From Prostheceraeus crozeri (lineage: Eukaryota; Platyhelminthes; Polycladida; Euryleptidae): DNA of 64,000 nucleotides. Numbering within the stretch: position 1 is the first letter of the stretch; each line of letters begins with the position of its first letter. The stretch spans positions 466,238 to 530,237 of the forward strand of contig CAJQUW010000558.1 of assembly GCA_907163375.1 (NCBI GenBank), in the 5' to 3' direction. Below, piece by piece: positions 40,134 to 51,508 of the stretch. The notes beneath the pieces are model-generated. The model was not told the origin of the DNA and did not search any database. It saw only the letters and a list, made by a program, of their open reading frames with translations. The translations under genes were made by a program, and so were the position numbers.

Positions 40134-40559
40134 ACATGTGATATAAAACTCTAAATCCAACCATAGAGGAGCCTATGAAATTTACAACCCATGCGATTCA
40201 ATGTCATGGAATCACACTCAACGTGTGTGACAACATCTGGTTTTATAAAACATTCAACGCTGACTATGAGACCTTGTGTGAAACAATCTACACAGTGCAG
40301 TAAAACTTTCTAGCACTGTGGTGAACACTGTTTTCATATAACATTCTAAACTCTCATTGCATTAGAAAACTGCTTTTAGTAAACCTGATGAAGCGAATGT
40401 AACAGTCATGAAGTTTGAATTTTCTAATAAGGGAACATTTGGCAACTGTCTCCAATAAAACTTTCTAACACTGTGAAAGTAAGTTACAAGACAATCTACA
40501 CTGTGCAGTAAAACCTTTTCGATAAAACTTTTTAGCGCTGTGATGAGTTTGGTCACTCA
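40134..40559. other. Non-coding spacer
   Basis: Contains one copy of the CTAAATCCAACCATAG repeat near 40150 and early diverged satellite-like units (ACTTTCTAACACTGTG) before the array. Confidence 0.5.
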
Positions 40560-41870
40560 TACAACGTCAATGATCAAACTTTATTTTCACAAACGGGTGT
40601 CGCGGTAATATTATTTGACTACACTAACGCTTGCATTTCATGACACTTGTGTTTCATAAAACGTCATGATCAAACTTTTCTAACTATACATCAACCTGTG
40701 TTACAGTAAAAATATTTGACTATACTAAACTTTGCTTTTGCAAACCATGATACACTTTCTGATTAGACTTACGAATACAACTTCAGTGATCAAACTTTCT
40801 AACTATACATCAACCTGTGTTGCAATAAAACCTTTGTATAACATGATGAAGTTTCTGACTAGACTTACGAATAAACGTCATGATCAAACTTTCTAACTAT
40901 ACATCAACCTGTGTTACAGTAAAACTTTTACAAATCATGATACACTTTCTAACGACACTCACGAATACAACTTCGATGATCAGACTCAAACGGGTGTCAC
41001 AGTAAAATTATATGACTACACTAACTTTGCAAACCATGATACACTTTCTGACTAGACTTACAAATAAAACATCATGATCAAATTTTTCTAACTATACATC
41101 AACCTGTGTTACAGTAAAACTTTTACAAACCATGATACACTTTCTGACTAGACTTACAAATAAAACATCATGATCAAATTTTCTAACTATACATCAACCT
41201 GTGCTGCAGTAAAACCTTTGTACAACAGGATAAAGTTTCTGACTAGACTTACGAATGAACGTCATGATCAAACTTTCTAACTATTCATCAACCTGTGGTG
41301 CAATAAAACCTTTGTACAACATGATGAAGTTTCTGACTAGACTTACGAATGAACTTCATGATCAAACTTTATTTTCACAAACGTGCGTCGCGGTAATATT
41401 ATTTGACTACACTAACGCTTGCATTTCATGACATGTGTGTTTCATAAAACATCATGATCAAACTTTTCTAACTATACATCAACCTGTGTTACAGTAAAAC
41501 TTTTACAAACCATGATACACTTTCTGATTAGACTTACAAATAAAACATCATGATCAGACTTCACTTTCTCAAACGGGTGTCACAGTAAAATTATATGACT
41601 ACACTAACTTTGCAAACCATGATACACTTTCTGACGACACTCACGAATACAACTTCGATGATCAAACTTTACTTTCTCAAACGGGTGTCGCGGTGAAGAA
41701 CTAGTTGACTACACTAACTTTGCTTTTACAAACCATGATACAGTTTCTGACTAGACTTACGAATAAAACGTTGATGATCAAACTTTCTAACTATACATCA
41801 ACCTGTGTTGCAATAAAACTTTTGTACAATATGATAAAGTTTCTGACGATACTGACAAGAGCTTGTTCAC
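40560..41870. repeat. Satellite-like array, about 100-bp unit
   Basis: About twelve diverged copies, recognisable by TTTCTAACTATACATCAACC, TGTGTTACAGTAAAACTTTT, CAAACCATGATACACTTTCT and GACTAGACTTACGAATAAAA. Unit length varies by partial deletion. No coding content. Confidence 0.9.
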
Positions 41871-42499
41871 TAGCGAAGAGAGAAGTCTGTGATGTGTTGC
41901 GTGTGGCGCATGAATGTCCTCCCTTCATTCCATTCATCAGTTCTGCTTGTCTCTATCACGGAGACGAAAAATTGCAAACATGACGCAGAGAGGTTTCACA
42001 AGGATTACCATTGCCCACGTCCCGTGCAGCTACGGACTTCACCGCTGTCTCGAAATCACCCACAGGAAGTATCACACCGAAAATCGTGCACCGTCCATGA
42101 CTTGATCGCCAGACATGAAAATCGGTGGAGTTGGTAAGAGGTTGACAGACTTTGATAGTAGCTTGATAGCAAGCCGTAGAGAGCTTGATTCACCAGCGTT
42201 TTGCAATGGAGATGTTTAGAGGCCACCCATGACAAGATAGCTAAGACTCAACCGATTGGCGTTCAAAGTGCTACGTTGAGAACTGTGTCGAATGCCCAAC
42301 ATGAGACATGAGTTGTCCCAGCGGTTACGGTCTAAACTATGACACACTCCCTTGCCACACTTATCACTACGGTATCATCCGCCGTCCCGAAGGAACACCC
42401 TGTCAGTGGAATATTACAGCAAAACTCTCCGTGTCTTGCTCGCTTTCAGTGAAAAGCTGCTTAGTCCATATGTAGCTCAGACATCATTAAAAATCATCT
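41871..42499. other. Non-coding stretch
   Basis: More GC-rich than the array to its left. Short open frames show no family motif. Confidence 0.45.
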
Positions 42500-44268
42500 A
42501 GTTGACTTCAGCAGGGTCGAACACCCCAGAAAACCTCCAAAACTAGTGAATTTAAATTTTTCAACTTTTTAGCACTACTTATGAAATTTTATAAGTAGTC
42601 TATCACTTAGGGCAGGTCAATAGCGACCGAATCTTTTTTGAATCAAGTCAAACGGACTTGTAGAAGCAAAGTTACAAGCCTTTAAAGTTTTGGAGTCTTT
42701 TATGGCCTGGAGACGAAGGCCATCTCCTGGCGAACCTCGAAGTCTGACGCCTTAGCTGATATCAGCAATGAAATTTTCTAAGTCGGTTTCTTACAGAAAC
42801 GCGGAATTTGGAATGTCCGAAGCTATCATCGGAGCTCAGAGAGACGACCTACCTCTGACAATCGCTCTCGTCTGAATGACAAGTCTCTGTCGGTTCCCAG
42901 CTTATATAGTATGTGGCGATCAGCTGATGACGTAATACCCATCATCCAAACACTTAAAACGCTTCTATCATCGATTCTGGAGGTCCGATTGAGCTGAAAA
43001 TATACCATTTCCATGTAGAATTTGACGCTGAATCCAAATCTGGTCTCCGTTTTCTCATCCGATGCTTCGTTTTGGCTCTACAGTAGGCAGCCATCGCAAA
43101 AATTCTAACTCGTTTTTTCGAAAAATGTTGAAAATTTTTTCTCGCCGATTGCCTTGAAACTCACCATACAGATAGAGAATTTCACGCTGATTCCAAATCT
43201 GAAATCCGTTTTCCCATCCGATGCTTCGTTTTGGCGCTACAGCCCAAAACGTCCAAAATTCTAACTCTGTCGTTTTTCGCCAATCTCCCAAAATCTTAAA
43301 TGACGTCTCACATCTAAACGAAGACAGATATGAACAAGCCGTTTCTTTCAGTGAATTTGTCTTACTCTTAGCTTTCAAACGAGCTATGGCACGACAAAAT
43401 CCGTCCACTGGAAGCCAAAATCGAAGCGAGCTGTCCAGAGGGGGGGGGGACGTCAGCGAAAATTTTTTCTCTCCGATTGCGTTCAAATTCACCATACCGA
43501 TGCAGAATTTCACTCTGAATCCGAATCTGGCCTCCGTTTTCACATCCGATGGTTCGTTTGGGCGCTACACACCAAAACGTCCCAAATTCTAACTCTGTCG
43601 TTTTTTCGAAAAATGTTGAAAATTTTTTCTCGCCGATTGCCTTGAAACTCACCATACAGATAGAGAATTTCACGCCGATTCCAAATCTGAAATCCGTTTT
43701 CCAATCCGATGCTTCGTTTTGGCGCTACAGCCCAAAACGTCCCAAATTCTAACTCTGTCGTTTTTCGCCAATGTCCCAAAATCTTAAATGGCGTCTCACA
43801 TCTAAACGAAGACAGTTATGAACAAGCCGTTTCTTTCAGTGAATTTGTCTCACTCCCAGCTTTCAAACGAGCTATGGCACGACAAAATCCGTCCACTAGA
43901 AGCAAAGTTGGAAGATCGGTGCCGAGGGGGGGGGTCTGAACTTTTTCTCTCCGATTGAGTTGGGAAGAAGTTCCTAGACCCAACTTTGGCCAAAACGTCC
44001 GAATTTGCACTCCATTTTCCCATCCGAGGCCTCCTTCCTGTCGAAAAATGGACTTTCTCATCCCAAAACCTCCAACACCTGCCTTTTCCAACTCTGATGG
44101 TTTCCTGCCATTTTCCTCCCTAAACCCAAGAAAATGAACCCAAACTGAGCTTTTCACTGCCCTTTTTCTCACTCCCAGCTTTCAAATGAGCTATTGCACG
44201 ACTTTCTACGATGTCTAACACCAAAGTTGGAAGTTTGGCAGGAGGGGGGGGGACCCGTTTCCTCCTCA
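42500..44268. repeat. Imperfect duplications with G-tracts
   Basis: A unit of about 490 bp occurs twice in tandem (about 43110-43440 and 43600-43925; for example GCTTCGTTTTGGCGCTACAG at 43223 and 43709), with partial copies on both sides (43060 and 43550). Three copies end in a run of 8-10 G (43440, 43925, 44242). The open frames here are repeats in frame, without known domains. Confidence 0.8.
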
Positions 44269-44274
44269 CGGACC

Positions 44275-44771
44275 AGTAGTATATAGTGTGACATCCGGCG
44301 CGACGCTTCGCTTCGCTTTGCTTCGCTTCGCTTGCGCCGGATGTCACACTTTTGCGGGGGTTTTCAAAATTTTCAAAAAAATCAAAATTTCAAAAATTTA
44401 GGTCGATTTCAAATTTCACGTGGCCGAAGGGCGAAAATTTAAGTTGTCTCAAAATATCACGTGGTCTAAGAATTTTGAAAATTTAGGCAGACGAAAATTT
44501 AAGTTGTCTCAAAATATTACGTAGTCTCAATATACCAGAAGATTGTATTCAAAATATTTCTTTAAAAATGGAAGAAACAAAAGTCGATGAAACCGCAAGA
44601 ATATATCCTTCGTTATCATATGAACGTAGTTCTACTTTAATGGACATTGAAAAGATTAACATTGAAAAAATGAATAAAGAAAAACACAAAGATAGAGTAC
44701 GCTATATGAAAGATAAGGAATCTCAATTATTATTAAGATTAGAGCATTATAAAAAATTAAGAAAGAGATGG
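44275..44771 (+). repeat. Polinton B terminal inverted repeat (integrase side)
   Basis: About 497 bp, complementary to 62876-63368 with a few small length differences in the ATTCAAAATATTT repeats and nearby codons. The 16-bp-stem hairpin is at 44286-44349. Confidence 0.93.
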
Positions 44772-44873
44772 TCTAATGCTTTAACAATTGTCATTTCATC
44801 TGGCGTTCTTACAATTCCAGTAGTTGCTACTGCTTTAACTCGATACAAAATGAAAACACATTTCCATCTTTGA
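44568..44873 (+). CDS. Polinton B short paralogue of membrane-segment protein
   Basis: A 101-aa frame equivalent to 34099-34419 of copy A: the shared charged N-terminus, a shortened hydrophobic segment (ALTIVISSGVLTIPVVATALT), and the same unique tail YKMKTHFHL. That both elements keep this short gene open, with the same ending, is the main reason to call it real and not only a by-product of the terminal repeat. Confidence 0.55.
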   Translation: MEETKVDETARIYPSLSYERSSTLMDIEKINIEKMNKEKHKDRVRYMKDKESQLLLRLEHYKKLRKRWSNALTIVISSGVLTIPVVATALTRYKMKTHFHL

Positions 44874-44889
44874 AATATTTTATTCACAT

Positions 44890-45625
44890 CACAGACAAGT
44901 ACTATGTACAAGTAGCATGGTTTACAACGAATAAAATATGTTGACTAGAAAATGTATTATGCCATGATACAATTGTTTCTGTATGAGTAAAATAAGGTAA
45001 GGCTCATAGAACTATAAAACCAATGAGGGCAAGTAGCATGGTTTACAACGAATAAAATATGTTGACTAGAAAATGTATTATGCCATGATACAATTGTTTC
45101 TGTATGAGTAAAATAAGGTAAGGCTCATAGAACTATGAAACCAATGAGGACAAGTAGCATGGTTTACAACGAATAAAATATGTTGACTAGAAAATGTATT
45201 ATGCCATGATACAATTGTTTCTGTATGAGTAAAATAAGGTAAGGCTCATAGAACTATAAAACCAATGAGGGCAAGTAGCATGGTTTACAACGAATAAAAT
45301 ATGTTGACTAGAAAATGTATTATGCCATGATACAATTGTTTCTGTATGAGTAAAATAAGGTAAGGCTCATAGAACTATGAAACCAATGAGGACAAGTAGC
45401 ATGGTTTACAACGAATAAAATATGTTGACTAGAAAATGTATTATGCCATGATACAATTGTTTCTCGTAAATTGAAATAAGGGAAGGGTCATAGTACTATA
45501 AAACCAATGAGGACAAGTAGCATGGTTTACAACGAATAAAATATGTTGACTAGAAAATGCATTATGCCATGATACAATTGTTTCTCGTAAATTGAAATAA
45601 GGGAAGGGTCATAGTACTATTATCT
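44890..45625. repeat. Polinton B 121-bp tandem array, about six copies
   Basis: Same unit as 33705-34085 in copy A (there three copies). Units fall into two or three slightly different types whose order suggests expansion in blocks. Confidence 0.95.
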
Positions 45626-45648
45626 ATTGGGAGTAGCTTACCGTTTCA

Positions 45649-46236
45649 ATTGATTGAGTTTAAAATTTGATCAAGGGTTGGGCGGTGTCTCCCATGGCGA
45701 AGATACGAGTCAATAATAGCGAAGTTCCTTTTGAAAAATGATATAGATTCCGTCGAGTTCTATATAAACGGAAATCGTAAATATAGTTTATAAAATTTTC
45801 TTAAAAAGATGCTATAGCCTCTCGAATAACCTAATTGTTTACAAACATGGCCACTTCCCCGGATTGCAGTCAAAGCTCTTCCTTTTAACAACGATAACTT
45901 CACAGTATTGTTCACAGAAATGTCTTCTTCTCTTCTTAAATGTGCTAAATAATTAGTTAGCTCTGATGGTAAGATGTCTCTTTGAATTTCTTCTTCAAAA
46001 TTATAGTTTGAACTGATATTGATGGCGTTATCTTGCAATGTGTCTTCAAATCGATTTATCACTAAAAATTCTCTGAATGTTTTTGATGCGTGGATGTCTT
46101 CTTCTTCCCTTGGTTTAAGATATTTCTCCTGAAATTCTGTTAGCATCTCAATACACTTCTCCCGTTGATCTTCGTTCACAATAGTGTCTGAAATTTTTCT
46201 TTTCAAATCGGAAAAGGCGATGCTTGAACGTGCCAT
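45649..46236 (-). pseudogene. Polinton B 196-aa-family region (broken)
   Basis: Counterpart of 33099-33689. Most of the protein is open (45760-46236) and nearly identical to copy A, and the rest of the region is recognisable, but it is broken. Family unknown. Confidence 0.75.
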
Positions 46237-46624
46237 TTTCGTTAAAACGTAGTGAATTAATTATGATAAAAATGAAATTGTTGAAAGTCGCTGATGAAAT
46301 TAACCAAAATAGATAAAGGTCACAGATGATTCGTAAGCAGACACAGTCTCGTAGAACGCTCACAGAATGAATGCACGCAGTAATACGTGGAATAATGGCA
46401 GCAGCTGTTCAAGTGAAAAGTTATGAGTTATGCGGGTCATAAAGAATTCTCTCATACTGAATAGCTTAAACTGGTAGCAGCTGTTCATGTTGAGAAATTT
46501 GGTAATAGATGTTGCTAATGTCTTAATACAGATAAAACAATCAATATCCTCTTAACAAGAGTTCATAAGAATAAAATGGAACAATGTAACGTTTTAATTT
46601 AGATTAAATTAAATCATTTCAAAA

Positions 46625-46935
46625 TCGAATAAGTAGCAAGGAAAGTCATCATTGTGGAACAGTTTTAAATCAATACCCCCTCCCTTCTGACTAAGTAGCA
46701 AGGAAAGTCATCATTGTGGAACAGTTTTAAATCAATACCCCCTCCCTTCTGACTAAGTAGCAAGGAAAGTCATCATTGTGGAACAGTTTTAAATCAATAC
46801 CCCCTCCCTTCTGACTAAGTAGTAAAGAAAGACATCATTAGAGAACAGTTTTAAATCAATACCCCCTCCCTTCTGACTAAGTAGTAAGGAAAGACATCAT
46901 TAGAGAACAGTTTTAAATCAATACCCCCTCCCTTC
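46625..46935. repeat. Polinton B G-rich tandem array, about 61-bp unit
   Basis: Five copies, reading on this strand as CCCCCTCCCTTCTGACTAAG plus AGGAAAGTCATCATTGTGG or the alternative middle. It corresponds to 32340-32705 in copy A. The units here are more uniform than in A, suggesting recent homogenisation. Confidence 0.93.
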
Positions 46936-46978
46936 AGTCTTCTAGGGGTCGCTATAAGAAATTTTTTTTAATTATAAA

Positions 46979-47433
46979 ATGAGCAACATAAAGGAGTTTT
47001 TAAATTATATGGAACACAGACAACAACGAATTTTGATCTAAAGAAAATCACACATCAATTGGGAATAAAGAATTTTCATGTCCTAATGAGAGCCGAATTA
47101 CAATTGATCAAAAATAAGCCAACAGGAACCTTCAGTTCCCGGAACAAAGTTTCAACTGTAAATTTCATAACGAATCTTCACACTTCAGACCAAAAAGGCG
47201 TACATTGGTCAGCAGGTATCTTTAGTAAAAACGGAGATAATTATTATTTTGACTCATACGGGCTTCCACCTACGAATGAAGTAAGAGAAATACTTGGCAA
47301 TGGAATTTATAATACATTTCAAATTCATAAACCGGGAACTACTTATTGTGGCCAATTATGTCTTTATGTTTTATTTAAATTGCAAGAAGGAGTGCCATTT
47401 CTTGATATTATGTTAGAATTGAACGAACCGTAG
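46979..47433 (+). pseudogene. Polinton B adenain-like protease region (broken)
   Basis: Counterpart of 31819-32307. The catalytic blocks GVHWSAG, YYFDSYG and TYCGQLC are all readable. The region is broken towards its N-terminal end. Role as in copy A: maturation of capsid proteins. Confidence 0.85.
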
Positions 47434-47464
47434 GTTCTATGGCTACGCCTAATAATAATGATAA

Positions 47465-48811
47465 TTAAAAATCACTTCGTTGTAATTCATTTTGATAAAA
47501 TCGGCCTCTGATATCCTCATCATCTAAATCTTTGATTTCGTAAGTAATCGGATAACTTTGATTTATTTTAGAAATTTCAAATATCTCTTTCGTCCAGTAT
47601 CCGACGAAGCCTTTTTCAAATTTATTCTTATATTTAAATATTCTAACTCTATCTCCAATTTTAAATTTCGGCTTAAAATTCTGCAAATTCGGATTACTCT
47701 CATTCGTATAATTATTCTCGAATATTTTCTTTCGGATTAAATCAGGGTCAACAGAAGCATTCTTTGGGGTTTCTTCAATACCTGAATGAACTTTATTATT
47801 GTACTCTTCTACAACTCCTGGTAATATCTTCAACCATTTCTGATTTCTTTCCTCAGTAAATTTCTTGAATAATTTATTTTTTAACGTCCGATTGAATCTT
47901 TCTATCACTACGGCCTTCCCTGCATTTTCAGTTGAATAAACTGAGCCTTGGCGATGACTTTCGTCTGTTTCAAATAGTGGCTGAACGTTTCTGTTATAAA
48001 ATTCCGACCCTTTATCAACAAACAATTTTTTTGGCTTTCTATTACTTTCTTTAAAGATTTCTTCAAACGCATATTTAACTGATAGACCACTTTTATTTTT
48101 TAAAGGCTTTACCCAAGCGTATCGTGTATATAAATCTATAACGGTCAATGCGTATTTATAATCTTTTTCATTCGGCATATGAATAAGATCAGCACTCCAA
48201 ATATCATCTTTATTAAATACTTTTACTTTCAATAGATATTTCGGCTTTCTGTATTCTTTATGAATTTCAGACGCATAGCGTCCTAGGTCATTCGACATTT
48301 CAGACGCGTAGGTTCGAGCGTTGCTCTCAGACAGCTTTGCTGTCGTTTCATTTAAACCCTGACCGAATAATATTTTAGCTTGTAAAGCTTTCTTAACAAA
48401 CATTCTTTCAATTTTTTCTATAAAGGAAGGATTCTCAATACTATCTAATTCTTGAATCATCTTCTTATCAGCTGCATGACGAGAACTTAGATCATGATTT
48501 CGATAAGCTAAATCATGCCTGTAAGCTGCGGCATCTACTCTATTTATTGGTTCTTCGCCTGGTTTCGGATTATTATTCTCATCTAGTCTTATATCTAATC
48601 GAGTTCCTGGACCAGTATATGAATGACCAGGAAGATGTTTTTCTTTCGAATATTTACTCCAAATAAAGCCAGGAAAGTTTTCTAATGTTTTTTGTATGTC
48701 ACCTCCACTATGCTGACAATTTGAGTTTTTATTTTTGTTTAATAGATAATTCAATAAATCTAAATTATAAATTTTTAATTTAATTAAATTTTCGGAATTT
48801 GTAGAATTCAT
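47465..48811 (-). CDS. Polinton B phospholipase A2-integrase fusion
   Basis: Open frame of 448 aa with the same two-enzyme layout as in copy A: PLA2 motifs YTGPGT and HDLAY in the first third, integrase motifs WSADLIHM, FVDKGSEF and VIERFNRTLK, and the C-terminal KIGDRVRIFKY block. The linker between the enzymes differs from that in copy A in repeat make-up (one SESNART unit plus different mini-palindrome-derived residues) but stays in frame. The second, independent open copy shows that the fusion is a feature of the family and not an accident in one copy. Confidence 0.9.
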   Translation of the reverse strand: MNSTNSENLIKLKIYNLDLLNYLLNKNKNSNCQHSGGDIQKTLENFPGFIWSKYSKEKHLPGHSYTGPGTRLDIRLDENNNPKPGEEPINRVDAAAYRHDLAYRNHDLSSRHAADKKMIQELDSIENPSFIEKIERMFVKKALQAKILFGQGLNETTAKLSESNARTYASEMSNDLGRYASEIHKEYRKPKYLLKVKVFNKDDIWSADLIHMPNEKDYKYALTVIDLYTRYAWVKPLKNKSGLSVKYAFEEIFKESNRKPKKLFVDKGSEFYNRNVQPLFETDESHRQGSVYSTENAGKAVVIERFNRTLKNKLFKKFTEERNQKWLKILPGVVEEYNNKVHSGIEETPKNASVDPDLIRKKIFENNYTNESNPNLQNFKPKFKIGDRVRIFKYKNKFEKGFVGYWTKEIFEISKINQSYPITYEIKDLDDEDIRGRFYQNELQRSDF

Positions 48812-48880
48812 TTTAAAAGATAAAAAAAATTTAAAAGATAAAATAAATGTTTACCTTATGGACCAAAGGTCCTGAGGTTA

Positions 48881-49363
48881 TTACCGAATCATACTAGGAC
48901 TTAGATATATTCCAGAACCATCTTTAGTTTCTTTAATTTCAATTAAATCATCAACATTAAGGAGAATATTTTTGAGAACTCGTTTTCCTTCATCAACTAA
49001 TTTTAATTTACTAATAAAATTATCTACTACTCCTTCACCCCTAGCAACTTTCTCTAACTCTCTATTATGACGTTTTTGTTCTTCTAATGCTGCCTTCTCT
49101 GATTTATTTTTATTTACTGCTTGGACAATACCAGCTGTCCCACCTGCAACACTTCCCGCAGCTGCTATACCTCCTATTATTAGTGGAATTAATGGGAGAA
49201 TCCCGCCATTCTTTTCTTCTTGTAATTGAATATTCTCTATCATTGGTTTACTTATGTAATACTTTTTTTTGTTAATCGTAATAGTTTTAGGGGTATTTTT
49301 GTCAACAATATTACGTAATTTTAATTCAACAGTTTTATTATTATTACTTTTCGCTTGCGACAT
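48881..49363 (-). CDS. Polinton B pX-like hydrophobic protein
   Basis: Open, 160 aa, the counterpart of 29847-30311. It has the same basic N-terminus, the hydrophobic Gly/Ala/Ile block (GGILPLIPLIIGG) and the basic helix. The C-terminus is slightly longer than in copy A. Likely a capsid-internal or membrane-active protein, by layout only. Confidence 0.55.
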   Translation of the reverse strand: MSQAKSNNNKTVELKLRNIVDKNTPKTITINKKKYYISKPMIENIQLQEEKNGGILPLIPLIIGGIAAAGSVAGGTAGIVQAVNKNKSEKAALEEQKRHNRELEKVARGEGVVDNFISKLKLVDEGKRVLKNILLNVDDLIEIKETKDGSGIYLSPSMIR

Positions 49364-49480
49364 TTTTAATAAAAAAATTTTAAGTTATCAAAAATTTTAA
49401 TCTATTCTAGTTATGAAAAAAAATTAATTAATCGACGTAGTCTTGGGCTTTAGCCGATTGGACCAAAGGTCCTAAGGTTA

Positions 49481-50815
49481 TTAACCTATCCTAGCCATCT
49501 TTCCATTAAGAATTTCAATAGAATATTTTACATCTTCTAGCAATAAACCATAAGCCATCAATGAAGTTGTGGAATCTTTTTTTTCAATATTAATTGTAAC
49601 ATCACAACCAGTCTTGATAATATCTTCAGATTGTGCACTTAAATCGAAACAGAAAACAGGATATAAATGTCTCCAATCTCCAGGAGTTAATTGTGGTTCA
49701 ACTCCAAATTCTATACAAAGATTTCGATAAGAATCATATCCTTCCATAAATTGATTATTGGTATCATCGAATCTTAATGGATCAATTGGATATCGGGTTT
49801 GATTTAATGAAACTTGTAAACTTCGAATTGTATTAATATGGAAGAGATTATTGTTCTTATCAAAACTTGGAGAATTATTTCTTTGAAATGTTAGTAATAA
49901 ATATCTTGGAGTATTCGCAGTTCTAGTAAAATGCCAGTTAAATCTTTGTTCGGAAAAAGTTACTGAACTAGCAGTACGCTTTAGAAAATTAACTGGAATT
50001 GGTTTGTTAGTATTTAATCTTTTTGCAATGGCTGTTTCAATCTCTAAACTAGGAGTAATATGCTTAATCCACCATTCAAGTCTATCAATTTTTAAATATG
50101 CTTTTTTGCCAGTCTTACCAAAAAAGATTAATTCATTATTTGCTGTACGATGAATTATTAATTTAAATTTTAATTGATATGATATTTTATCATAATCTAA
50201 ATATCCGAATAATGGAGACAATGACCAATTAACTGTCTGTTTACTTTTCTTGTTAAATTCACGTCTTTCTTTATATGCAGTATTGTTTGTTTTATTTAAA
50301 TGTTTTGCAATATTTTCTACATCTTTCGCAATTCCTGCTGAATCTGTTCCAGCGTAAGTTAAATCATCAACAATTATACCATCATTAGTATCAGGAAACC
50401 AACCTTCGATTTCATACTTTTTATTATTTTCACCAATTGTTACAAATCTAAGCATTGTATCAATTACACCTGGAGAATCACTTATTGTTTCTATATTTTG
50501 AGTTGCAACATCTAAACGCATTTGTGTAAATAATTTTGGAAAGAAATTATTCTCTAGTGCAATATTATCGGTATCTGGTAATGGTATTGTAAAATTAGCA
50601 TCACTATATAAAGAATATTCACAGTGTAAAAATGAATCAGGTAGATATAAATAACTTTGTTGATTATCAACTTCAAAAATTAAATCTCCTCCAGTATTTA
50701 CTCTACTGGAAGATCCGGGATTCATAGCAATTCTTATATAGTCATTCTTTTTTTGATTATAACTGACGAACGGAGGATCGTCTAATCTAAATTTATTTTC
50801 GATAAGCGAAGACAT
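49481..50815 (-). CDS. Polinton B major capsid protein
   Basis: Open, 444 aa from the ATG at 50815, counterpart of 28197-29531 with about 14 residue differences by eye. Same double jelly-roll family phrases (RLEWWIKHI, GYDSYRNLCIEFG, TPGDWRHLYP). An upstream in-frame extension to 50857 is not conserved as a start in copy A and is left out. Confidence 0.92.
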   Translation of the reverse strand: MSSLIENKFRLDDPPFVSYNQKKNDYIRIAMNPGSSSRVNTGGDLIFEVDNQQSYLYLPDSFLHCEYSLYSDANFTIPLPDTDNIALENNFFPKLFTQMRLDVATQNIETISDSPGVIDTMLRFVTIGENNKKYEIEGWFPDTNDGIIVDDLTYAGTDSAGIAKDVENIAKHLNKTNNTAYKERREFNKKSKQTVNWSLSPLFGYLDYDKISYQLKFKLIIHRTANNELIFFGKTGKKAYLKIDRLEWWIKHITPSLEIETAIAKRLNTNKPIPVNFLKRTASSVTFSEQRFNWHFTRTANTPRYLLLTFQRNNSPSFDKNNNLFHINTIRSLQVSLNQTRYPIDPLRFDDTNNQFMEGYDSYRNLCIEFGVEPQLTPGDWRHLYPVFCFDLSAQSEDIIKTGCDVTINIEKKDSTTSLMAYGLLLEDVKYSIEILNGKMARIG

Positions 50816-50929
50816 TTTTATAAAAAATAATTTGTCTTTTTGTTTTTTCTCACACACAGAAAAAATTTTTGCTAAAACATAATTTTACTAAAAAAATTTT
50901 ACTAAAATAATTTTACTAAAAAATATATT

Positions 50930-51499
50930 TTAGAATTTTGCTAGACCAGCTCCGCTACAGCTTTGCTGGTTAAACCGAAGGTTGCTACTCACGCCATTGC
51001 CTCTTATTTCTTCAATTGAACGTTTTATGGCTACGCCTGATTTCTTCTTATGTTTACTATCAGACGGAGCTCCGCTCCTCAAGGTTCCACCCCCTACAGC
51101 TATGTTAGCAATTTTATTTTTTGTTTCCTCTGAAAGTTTTTTTAAATTTTTTAGTTCTTCAGAATCATTCCTAAGTTTACGAATAGCTTCTAGTTGTTTT
51201 AATTCGTTTTGAGACTTAACAGCATTTGATATTGCACTAGCTGTACTACCTATAGCAGCTGCTCCTTTTGCAGCAGATGTAATCAAATCTTTATTATTTT
51301 TAATTAAGTTAACGATACTTCCAATACCAGAAAATATACCATCCGCTTCTTTTTGGACGGCAGCTGCGGTGCCTAGGAACTTTTGTGTTCCGATTGTTTC
51401 TACACTGTCATAATGGTAAACAGATTTCATAGATGGTTCATGAGCAAGTTTATTATTTGATGCAAAATGTTTAAGATTGTGTTTATAAATTATAGGCAT
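50930..51499 (-). CDS. Polinton B adenovirus VI-like minor capsid protein
   Basis: Open, 189 aa, counterpart of 27495-28043. The amphipathic Gly/Ala block and the C-terminal GAGLAKF are kept. It contains a few extra residues (KKSGVAIKRSI) that correspond to an additional GGCGTAGCC-type mini-palindrome in the DNA, present here and absent from copy A. Role by layout: capsid-internal, membrane-disrupting. Confidence 0.55.
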   Translation of the reverse strand: MPIIYKHNLKHFASNNKLAHEPSMKSVYHYDSVETIGTQKFLGTAAAVQKEADGIFSGIGSIVNLIKNNKDLITSAAKGAAAIGSTASAISNAVKSQNELKQLEAIRKLRNDSEELKNLKKLSEETKNKIANIAVGGGTLRSGAPSDSKHKKKSGVAIKRSIEEIRGNGVSSNLRFNQQSCSGAGLAKF

Positions 51500-51508
51500 T
51501 TTTTAGGA

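Noticed and set aside
40560-41870. Possible CRISPR-like array
   Set aside because: Units are diverged and contiguous without unique spacers of constant length, and the context is an animal genome; this is satellite DNA.
41705-42137. Overlapping frames of 63-92 aa
   Set aside because: Partly satellite, partly unsupported; no domain and no conservation evidence.
43055-44172. Frames of 76-162 aa on both strands
   Set aside because: They follow the repeated 490-bp units, occur on both strands and show no domain; best explained as open by chance in repeats.
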